NCBI GenBank assembly: GCA_913057885.1
Contig: CAJXOI010000084.1
Span: forward strand, 1 to 5,140
Reading direction: 5' to 3'
DNA from: an uncultured Micavibrio sp.
GTDB lineage: Bacteria; Pseudomonadota; Alphaproteobacteria; Micavibrionales; UBA1664
DNA: 5,140 nt
Position 1 is the first letter of the stretch; each line of letters starts with the position of its first letter. Shown piece after piece: positions 1 to 5,140 of the stretch. Position numbers and translations under genes: made by a program. A model generated the notes under the pieces. That model was not told the origin of the DNA. It made no database searches and saw only the letters and a program-made list of their open reading frames with translations.

Positions 1-2407
1 TATTGCCCAAGAAGTTATCAATCGCTATGAGGCGATTAAAAAAGAGCGCAATGTGATAGATTATGACGATTTAATTACATTGACAAAATCATTGTTTACT
101 GGTGATCAGCGCGATTGGGTCCTTTATAAGCTGGATTTTCAAATTGATCATATTTTGGTTGATGAAGCTCAAGACACAAGCCCGGAACAATGGGACATTA
201 TCCTTACTCTTGCGGATGAATTCTTTAGTGGGGAAACCCATCGCAATTTAGATGTAGTGCGAACAGTTTTTGTTGTTGGAGATACAAAACAATCTATTTA
301 TAGCTTTCAAGGTGCTGACATAGCTGTCTATAATGACGTACGTCAAACGCTTGATAAATTGATCGCTGGCGCCCAGTCGTCTTTTGATAATATACCAATG
401 AATACGTCTTTTCGCTCTGTCTCTGCGGTGTTATCGCTGGTCGATCATGTTTTTGACACGGATGATTTGCGTCGTGCCCTCACCCAAGATCGAGGGCAGA
501 CGATTGCCCATACAGTTTCAAGATTGGGTGATGTGGGCCGTGTTGAATTATGGCCGCCTTACTTATCGCCAAGATCCGAGGCATTAACTCCCTGGACCCT
601 TCCGAAAGAGGTAATCGAAGCGACCGAATCCTCAACCGTATTGGCCGAGAGGATTGCGATCACGATCAATGATTGGATAAAGAGTCAAAAATGGTTGGAT
701 AAGCATCAACGCCCTATGAGCGCGGGCGACATCATGATTTTAGTGCGGCGACGCAATGCACTTGTTGACCATTTGATTCGTGCGTTAAAAAAATATGATA
801 TTCCAGTGTCAGGCGCAGATCGATTGGTTATCGCAAACTATATCGCTGTAGAGGATATTTTGGCTGTTATGCGCTTTGCCTGCTTGCCACAAGATGATCT
901 GAGCCTGGCAACTATTCTAAAATCACCTTTGGTGGGGTGGGATGATTCTAAGATCGAGTATTATGCTGTCAATCGAGGGCGAAAAACACTTTGGGAGCAG
1001 GTCAAGGCCAAGGCTGATTTGGATACAGTTGCATGGCTTTCAAATGTCATTCATAGGATGCGCGGGAAAAGGGCATTTGAGGCGGTAGACATGATTTTAA
1101 ATACTAAAACGCTTAATGCCGAATTAACAGGCTGGCAGGCCTTTTACGCGCGTTTAGGTATGGATTCAATTGACCCGTTGGAAGAGCTGTTAGCCTATGC
1201 CATGGACTATGACCAGAATTACCCGGAAAATGGTGTTCAGGGATTTATCAATGCCATGACACAAAACACATCAGATATTAAACGTGAATTTGATGGAGGG
1301 CATAACCATGTTCGGATCATGACTGTCCATGCATCAAAAGGATTACAGGCGCCAATAGTGATATGCCCCGATGCCACTTCCCTCCCTACACAAAGTTTAA
1401 AGTCTGATAAAGGGTTTTTTTTCACCAAAGACGACGTAGCATTATGGCCTTCATCGAGAAAAGACCATTGTGATGCCATAGAAAGTTATAAATTGTACGC
1501 GTCAAGCCGCGCTTACGATGAATATTGTAGGTTACTGTACGTTGCGATGACTCGAGCAGAGGACCATTTGGTTTTATGTGGAGCGCTGAATAAAAATCAG
1601 TCTCAGGTCAGTGATGAAACTTGGCATAGTTTGGTGTATCAGGGTATGAAAAAAATCGGAGCCCTGGAGGTGGAATGGCGCCACGATAAATCTTTTATAA
1701 ATCCTGATAATTCTAACTCTTTAATTTATGAGACCGGCGCCCCTCAGAAAACTGACAAATTATCGGAATTCTCAAAAGTTACTGGCCTCGAAACGCTTCC
1801 AGATTGGGCTCAAAAAATATATGAGCCAGAAAAATCGCAGTCACGTGTATTGCGGCCCTCGACAGATTATGACGATGCGCACGTTGCCTATTCTCCCTTA
1901 TCGCGTATTGATAATACGTACAGATTTCAACGCGGAAATTTAACGCATACATTATTGCAATATCTGCCGGATGTAGGCATACAAGAAAGGTACGATAAAG
2001 GTACATTTTATCTAAATAAGTATGCATCCGATTTGCCGGACGATGTAAGGCAAAATATTTTAGACGAAGTTATCAACATTTTATCGTCACAAGAATTTTC
2101 TCCTTTTTTTGGAAAGGGATCCATGGCCGAAGTGCCCGTCTCGGGTGTTATAAATCATGATGATGGACGTATGGATGTGATCTCGGGGCAAATTGACCGC
2201 TTACTTGTTACTGATTCGGATGTTTGGATCGTCGATTTTAAATCAAACAGGCCGCCTCCTCGGGATCCAAAAAAAATTCCATATCAGTATCAGAAACAGC
2301 TTGCGGCCTATAAGCAGGTGATTCAAGGCATGTATCCTGACCATATGATACGATGCGCCTTATTATGGACAGATGGTCCGTTTATAATGGAACTAAAGAA
2401 TGTGTAG
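1..2407 (+). CDS. addA: Double-strand break repair helicase-nuclease AddA, C-terminal part (5' end off the window)
   Basis: AddA pairs with AddB in a complex that processes double-strand DNA ends for RecA-dependent repair. AddA supplies a UvrD/RecB-type (SF1A) 3'-5' helicase and a C-terminal nuclease. The frame is open from base 2, giving 801 residues. The GTG at 53 is an internal Val inside a conserved block ending IDYDDLI, not the start. Visible helicase motifs (numbered from base 2) are DEAQD at 54-58, GDTKQSIYSFQGAD at 93-106, NTSFRS at 134-139, TVHASKG near 441-447, and LLYVAMTRAEDHL near 511-523. The RecB-family nuclease follows with His649, Asp732 (GQIDRL), Asp745-x-Lys747 (VDFKS), and Tyr763/Gln766/Tyr770. 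All catalytic residues expected in this part are present, so it looks active. Full AddA proteins run to about 1,150-1,200 residues, so roughly a third, including Walker A, is missing only because of the window edge. AddB would be expected upstream. RecB is the alternative, but the trxA neighbour favours AddA. Confidence 0.93.
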   Translation, partial: IAQEVINRYEAIKKERNVIDYDDLITLTKSLFTGDQRDWVLYKLDFQIDHILVDEAQDTSPEQWDIILTLADEFFSGETHRNLDVVRTVFVVGDTKQSIYSFQGADIAVYNDVRQTLDKLIAGAQSSFDNIPMNTSFRSVSAVLSLVDHVFDTDDLRRALTQDRGQTIAHTVSRLGDVGRVELWPPYLSPRSEALTPWTLPKEVIEATESSTVLAERIAITINDWIKSQKWLDKHQRPMSAGDIMILVRRRNALVDHLIRALKKYDIPVSGADRLVIANYIAVEDILAVMRFACLPQDDLSLATILKSPLVGWDDSKIEYYAVNRGRKTLWEQVKAKADLDTVAWLSNVIHRMRGKRAFEAVDMILNTKTLNAELTGWQAFYARLGMDSIDPLEELLAYAMDYDQNYPENGVQGFINAMTQNTSDIKREFDGGHNHVRIMTVHASKGLQAPIVICPDATSLPTQSLKSDKGFFFTKDDVALWPSSRKDHCDAIESYKLYASSRAYDEYCRLLYVAMTRAEDHLVLCGALNKNQSQVSDETWHSLVYQGMKKIGALEVEWRHDKSFINPDNSNSLIYETGAPQKTDKLSEFSKVTGLETLPDWAQKIYEPEKSQSRVLRPSTDYDDAHVAYSPLSRIDNTYRFQRGNLTHTLLQYLPDVGIQERYDKGTFYLNKYASDLPDDVRQNILDEVINILSSQEFSPFFGKGSMAEVPVSGVINHDDGRMDVISGQIDRLLVTDSDVWIVDFKSNRPPPRDPKKIPYQYQKQLAAYKQVIQGMYPDHMIRCALLWTDGPFIMELKNV

Positions 2408-2418
2408 AATATAAGTGC

Positions 2419-2447
2419 GGGGCTTGATTCATGCGCCATCAAGCTCC
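2419..2447. repeat. Inverted repeat (hairpin) in the addA-trxA gap
   Basis: The arms at 2419-2428 (GGGGCTTGAT) and 2438-2447 (ATCAAGCTCC) pair over 10 bp with a single G-U wobble and a 9-base loop. The hairpin lies 11 bases after the addA stop. The bases after it (ATATTCGAAT) lack a T-run, so it is not a canonical intrinsic terminator. It could stabilise the 3' end of addA mRNA, attenuate read-through into trxA, or be an operator overlapping a trxA promoter. The pairing is seen directly; its role is inferred. Confidence 0.5.
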
Positions 2448-2452
2448 ATATT
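2424..2452 (+). promoter_or_regulatory. Weak candidate sigma-70 promoter for trxA
   Basis: TTGATT at 2424-2429 and CATATT at 2447-2452 are separated by 17 bases, each matching 4 of 6 consensus positions. Transcription would begin near 2459 and leave a leader of about 30 bases before the trxA ATG. The -35 box lies in the left arm of the inverted repeat and overlaps a GATTC site (2426-2430), the GANTC target of the alphaproteobacterial methylase CcrM. The match is modest and could be chance; trxA may instead be read from the addA transcript. Confidence 0.25.
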
Positions 2453-2471
2453 CGAATGATCGTTAAAAAAT

Positions 2472-2479
2472 AAAGGAGG
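2472..2479 (+). promoter_or_regulatory. Strong Shine-Dalgarno of trxA
   Basis: AAAGGAGG sits 8 bases upstream of the ATG at 2488 and matches the anti-Shine-Dalgarno end of 16S rRNA almost fully. It fixes the trxA start and predicts efficient translation independent of addA. By contrast, the hydrolase start on the other strand has only a purine-rich stretch upstream. Confidence 0.85.
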
Positions 2480-2487
2480 ATGATAAA

Positions 2488-2808
2488 ATGACAAGTCAAG
2501 TTTCTGATGACAGTTTCGAAGCAGATGTATTGAATGCCGGTGAGACGGTGATTGTTGATTTCTGGGCGGAATGGTGTGGCCCGTGCAAGGCACTTAGCCC
2601 GCTTGTTGACGAGCTTGCGAGCGAGCTTGAAGGCAAAGCCAAAGTGGTAAAGATGAATATTGATGAAAACCCTCACACACCCACAAAATATGGTGTTCGC
2701 GGCATTCCGACATTGATGGTTTTCAAAGGCGGTGAGGTCGTTGAAACAAAGGTTGGCGGCATGTCCAAAGGGCAATTAACCGAGTGGGCTGAGAGCGCCG
2801 TGGCTTAG
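2488..2808 (+). CDS. trxA: Thioredoxin 1 (TrxA)
   Basis: This is a cytoplasmic thiol-disulphide oxidoreductase that reduces protein disulphides, for example in ribonucleotide reductase and peroxiredoxins, and is recycled by thioredoxin reductase. At 106 residues it is a normal full-length single-domain thioredoxin. The active site WCGPC places the redox cysteines at Cys30 and Cys33, Asp24 is the buried acid in VDFWAEW, and Pro74 in GIPTLM is the cis-proline facing the active site. There is no signal peptide or membrane segment. The ATG follows an ideal Shine-Dalgarno. The gene begins 80 bases after addA on the same strand and may be partly co-transcribed with it. Its TAG overlaps the TAA of the convergent hydrolase gene by 4 bases, so any terminator must lie inside that gene; a good candidate is at 2868-2906. 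No unusual residue was seen. Confidence 0.97.
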   Translation: MTSQVSDDSFEADVLNAGETVIVDFWAEWCGPCKALSPLVDELASELEGKAKVVKMNIDENPHTPTKYGVRGIPTLMVFKGGEVVETKVGGMSKGQLTEWAESAVA

Positions 2809-3353
2809 GATTTGATAAGATCAAAAATTTTTGGAAACGTGGTATACCCACTTTCTGTATTTAAATGACCCCCGTTTTCAATAACTGTAACGGGGGTTTC
2901 TATTTTGAGTCCTAATAACTTGGCATGCGACAAGGGTACATAAGGGTCATCATTTCCATGGAGAATATTTGATTGCCCTTTGTTTGTGTTAATTTTTGAC
3001 CAGTCAAATTCATGATGCACAAATGTTTTATTCAGTTGGTCATACTCTACGTTACCAATATCATCCATAACAGGTGACACGAAAATTGACTGTAGCACAG
3101 GATTTTGAGTCGCTTCAAGAATATGAAGAAGGAAAGTTGCGCTGATGCTGTGGCCGATTAGAATTGTATTTTTACCAAATATTGGCGCCTGATCTTGTAA
3201 TATCGTGCACCAATTGTCTTTGGATTGATTTTCCGGTGTCGGAAATCTGGGAACATAAACGTTATGCCCCATGTCTTTGCATTGATCACTAAGCCATGGA
3301 AACCATTTTCCTTCGGGTGATCCCATCGTACCATGGCAGATAATAATATCCAT
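2805..3353 (-). CDS. Small alpha/beta serine hydrolase, RBBP9/YdeN-like
   Basis: This 182-residue single-domain alpha/beta hydrolase resembles the RBBP9/YdeN group; its substrate is unknown. The N-terminus has the strand-oxyanion segment IIICHGTMGSPEGKWFPWL, then the block PRFPTPENQSKDNW near 35-48 that I associate with bacterial members. The nucleophile elbow is GHSISA with Ser69. Asp136 in HGNDDPYVP and His163 in NGGHLN complete the triad, in the usual order and spacing. No signal peptide or transmembrane segment is visible, so it should be cytoplasmic. The ATG is 3 bases past the topA stop on the same strand. Only a weak purine-rich ribosome site (GAAGAAGAAAAAAG, in the last topA codons) precedes it, so translation is probably coupled to topA. 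The gene appears intact. Its 3' end overlaps trxA by 4 bases, and its codons for 153-162 contain a hairpin. Family call is firm; function is not. Confidence 0.88.
   Translation of the reverse strand: MDIIICHGTMGSPEGKWFPWLSDQCKDMGHNVYVPRFPTPENQSKDNWCTILQDQAPIFGKNTILIGHSISATFLLHILEATQNPVLQSIFVSPVMDDIGNVEYDQLNKTFVHHEFDWSKINTNKGQSNILHGNDDPYVPLSHAKLLGLKIETPVTVIENGGHLNTESGYTTFPKIFDLIKS
2868..2906 (+). terminator. Candidate intrinsic terminator of trxA, inside the convergent hydrolase gene
   Basis: ACCCCCGTT (2868-2876) and AACGGGGGT (2889-2897) form a perfect 9-bp stem with a 12-base loop. The right arm runs into TTTCTATTTT (2897-2906), giving the T-rich tail expected on the + strand. It begins 60 bases past the trxA stop. 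Read on the - strand, the bases after the stem (CATTTAAATA) are a poorer tail, which favours service to trxA. The whole element lies within the hydrolase coding sequence, where the two arms encode residues 160-162 and 153-155. The structure is seen; terminator activity is inferred. Confidence 0.6.
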
Positions 3354-3356
3354 GCG

Positions 3357-5140
3357 CTAAGCTTTTTTCTTCTTCGTGGTTTTCTTTTTTGTTTTTTTGG
3401 CCGGAGAAAGGGCCTCGATAGCGTCTTCCAGCGTGACTTTGTCTTCTTTAGTGGATTTGGGGAGCTTGGCCTTTTTCTTGCCCATCGTGACATAGAGGCC
3501 GAAACGGTTTTTACCAAGGCTGATCATCTCGCCTTTTTTCGGATGTTCGCCAATATCACGAATTTTTTCGGCTTCTTTTTTGGCTTTATGTTCGGCAATC
3601 AAGTCAACGGCGCGGTTCATCCCCACGGTTAAAACATCGTCGTCTTTTTTCAAGGAAATAAAATCCCCGTCATGCATGAGATAAGGACCAAATCGCCCGA
3701 CATTGGCTTCAATTTCCTGTTCCGTCTCTGGGTGGATGCCGACTGTGCGTGGTAGTCTCAAAAGCTCCAAAGCCTTTTCCAAAGTGACATCGGCGGGGGC
3801 AAGCCCCTTTGGCAGAGACTGGCGGCGGGGGTTTTTCTCTGGGTTTTCATGATCCGTTTCGACATAGGCACCGTAAGGTCCTTTTTTCAACCAGACGGGG
3901 TGTCCTGTTTCGGGATGTGTGCCCAATTGATGCGGTTCGGCATCCAGGTTGAGCCCGTCATTTTGTTCACCGTCCTGAATTTCCAATTTGCGTGTGACTT
4001 TACACTCGGGATAGTTTGAGCACCCGATAAACGCGCCGAATTTACCAAGTTTTAATCCCAATATGCCGTCATCGCATGATGGGCATTGACGGGGGTTTGG
4101 GTTTTCTTTTGTTTTGGGAAAGAAATGTTCTTCCAATTCTTCGTTAAGGGCGTCGATAACTTCGGTAATGGTTAGACCCTTGGTTTCCTCGACGGCTTTT
4201 GAAAAATCCTTCCAAAACAGCCTTAATGCCTCTTTATAGGCGACATGCCCGCCGGAAATGGCATCCAGCTCTTCCTCAAGTTCCGCCGTAAAGGCATAAT
4301 CAACGTAGCGATTGAAGAATTTAACCAGGAACGTTGTGACAATGCGACCGCGATCCTCGGGAATAAAGCGCTTATTTTCCAGCCGCACATAATTGCGGTC
4401 TTGTAACACCTGAATAATAGAGGCATATGTTGATGGACGGCCAATACCTTCTTCTTCCAATTTTTTGACCAAAGATGCTTCGGTATAACGTGGGGGTGGT
4501 TGCGTGAAATGTTGCTCTGGATCAACATTTCGGGTCTTGAGGGCGTCACCTTCATTCATGCTCGGCAATATCCGCGCATCATCATCTTCGGATTTTCCAT
4601 CATCATCGGTTTCACGATATAGTTTCAGGAAACCGTCAAATTTTATGACAGAGCCGTTGGCGCGTAAAATCACATCATCCGTCCCGTCGGAAATATCAAC
4701 CGCCACCTGATCCAACATGGCGGATTCCATCTGACATGCCATGGTGCGTTTCCATATCAGGTTATATAATTTCCATTCCGTATCATCCAGTTTCACCTTT
4801 TGTGGTGTTTTGGACATATCTGTGGGGCGGATCGCTTCGTGCGCTTCCTGGGCGTTTTTTGCCTTAGATTTATAGGCGCGTGGGCTGTCGGGTAAATAGT
4901 CTTTACCAAACTCTTTTTCAATTTGGGATCTGGCGGCAGCGATTGCTTCGCCGGACAGGGTAATCCCGTCCGTCCGCATATAGGTAATGAGTCCGGCTTC
5001 ATAGAGTTTTTGTGCTGTGCGCATCGTCATTTGCGCGCCAAAGCCAAGCTTACGCGAGGCTTCTTGCTGAATGATTGATGTGATAAAAAGCGCATAGGAG
5101 TTACGGCTCGTTTCTTTTTTTTCAATTTTTTGAACGGCAA
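3357..5140 (-). CDS. topA: DNA topoisomerase I (type IA), C-terminal part (5' end off the window)
   Basis: TopA relaxes negative supercoils by cutting one strand through a 5'-phosphotyrosine and passing the other. The frame is open to the right edge (first full codon at 5138), giving 593 residues; the ATG at 5030 is internal. Visible from the edge are ITSIIQQEASRKLGFGA, then the catalytic Tyr53 in GLITYMRTD (codon 4980-4982), EAHEAIRPTD at 98-107, an acidic linker near 176-187, and the conserved block PPPRYTEASLVKKLEEEGIG around 214-233. A C4 zinc ribbon follows with Cys352, 355, 373 and 379 (4002-4085). After it come three topoisomerase C-terminal repeats at about 405-460, 465-516 and 528-577, and a Lys/Thr tail (580-593). 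The N-terminal Toprim domain lies outside the window. E. coli TopA, by contrast, has several zinc ribbons. The gene is intact as far as seen. It is probably co-transcribed with the downstream hydrolase, 3 bases away. Confidence 0.96.
   Translation of the reverse strand, partial: AVQKIEKKETSRNSYALFITSIIQQEASRKLGFGAQMTMRTAQKLYEAGLITYMRTDGITLSGEAIAAARSQIEKEFGKDYLPDSPRAYKSKAKNAQEAHEAIRPTDMSKTPQKVKLDDTEWKLYNLIWKRTMACQMESAMLDQVAVDISDGTDDVILRANGSVIKFDGFLKLYRETDDDGKSEDDDARILPSMNEGDALKTRNVDPEQHFTQPPPRYTEASLVKKLEEEGIGRPSTYASIIQVLQDRNYVRLENKRFIPEDRGRIVTTFLVKFFNRYVDYAFTAELEEELDAISGGHVAYKEALRLFWKDFSKAVEETKGLTITEVIDALNEELEEHFFPKTKENPNPRQCPSCDDGILGLKLGKFGAFIGCSNYPECKVTRKLEIQDGEQNDGLNLDAEPHQLGTHPETGHPVWLKKGPYGAYVETDHENPEKNPRRQSLPKGLAPADVTLEKALELLRLPRTVGIHPETEQEIEANVGRFGPYLMHDGDFISLKKDDDVLTVGMNRAVDLIAEHKAKKEAEKIRDIGEHPKKGEMISLGKNRFGLYVTMGKKKAKLPKSTKEDKVTLEDAIEALSPAKKTKKKTTKKKKA

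Noticed and set aside
53..55. GTG as a possible addA start
   Set aside because: The frame is open upstream to base 2 and encodes conserved helicase sequence (ending EAIKKERNVIDYDDL), so the codon is internal.
1415..1422. Run of eight T in addA as a possible programmed frameshift or slippage site
   Set aside because: It encodes Phe-Phe-Phe in frame, and conserved motif VI and the nuclease domain continue in the same frame afterwards. Nothing suggests a useful product in another frame.
2323..2775. 150-codon open frame on the - strand across trxA and the addA end
   Set aside because: It is the reverse shadow of trxA and the intergenic gap, with no recognisable family or ribosome site. The + strand thioredoxin is unambiguous.
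2811..2832. Second terminator-like element: TTTGAT-AAG-ATCAAA stem followed by AATTTTT just past the trxA stop
   Set aside because: The 6-bp stem is almost all A-T, with two bases before the T-run, so it would be a poor terminator. The GC-rich hairpin at 2868-2897 is a far better candidate.
3357..3402. Low-complexity T-rich run at the topA 3' end as a repeat or terminator
   Set aside because: It is the codon pattern (AAA, AAG, ACA, ACC) of TopA's Lys/Thr tail, with no stem and no tandem unit of constant length.
3333..3632. Phe-rich open frame on the + strand over the topA 3' end
   Set aside because: Its Phe-rich composition is the complement of TopA's lysine codons. It begins inside the hydrolase gene and resembles no protein I know.
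5028..5030. ATG as a possible topA start
   Set aside because: The frame continues to the window edge with conserved TopA sequence (QQEASRKLGFGA), and a start here would remove most of the enzyme.
1..5140. Search for mobile elements, CRISPR, tRNA/rRNA, toxin-antitoxin or defence genes
   Set aside because: The window is filled by four recognisable housekeeping-type genes. No transposase motif, regularly spaced repeat or clover-leaf structure was seen.

Overview
The window looks like ordinary chromosomal housekeeping DNA from an alphaproteobacterium of moderate to low GC. The lineage call is an inference. It rests on an AddA-type helicase-nuclease followed directly by a thioredoxin gene, an arrangement I recall as common in Alphaproteobacteria, and on a TopA with one visible zinc ribbon followed by C-terminal repeats. 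I cannot name a genus.

Layout: bases 1-2407 (+) hold the C-terminal 801 residues of addA, whose start lies off the left edge. An 80-base gap (2408-2487) carries a 10-bp-stem inverted repeat, a weak promoter-like pair and a strong Shine-Dalgarno. trxA follows at 2488-2808 (+). Its stop codon overlaps by 4 bases the stop of a convergent gene, a small RBBP9/YdeN-like serine hydrolase (2805-3353, -). That gene lies 3 bases downstream of topA (3357 to beyond 5140, -), so topA and the hydrolase very probably share a transcript. topA is cut by the right edge; 593 C-terminal residues are present. Nearly every base is coding, and there is no non-coding stretch over 300 bases.

The genes fall into two convergent units. 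The left unit is recombinational repair of double-strand breaks (AddA) plus thiol-disulphide reduction (TrxA). The right unit is DNA supercoil relaxation (TopA) plus a hydrolase of unknown substrate. I see no direct functional link between the units.

The most interesting signal is at the convergent junction. A perfect 9-bp GC-rich hairpin with a T-rich tail lies 60 bases past the trxA stop, inside the hydrolase coding sequence. It looks like an intrinsic terminator for trxA written into the codons next to the hydrolase's catalytic histidine. I found no mobile element, CRISPR array, RNA gene, toxin-antitoxin or defence cassette, and no convincing undescribed multi-gene system.
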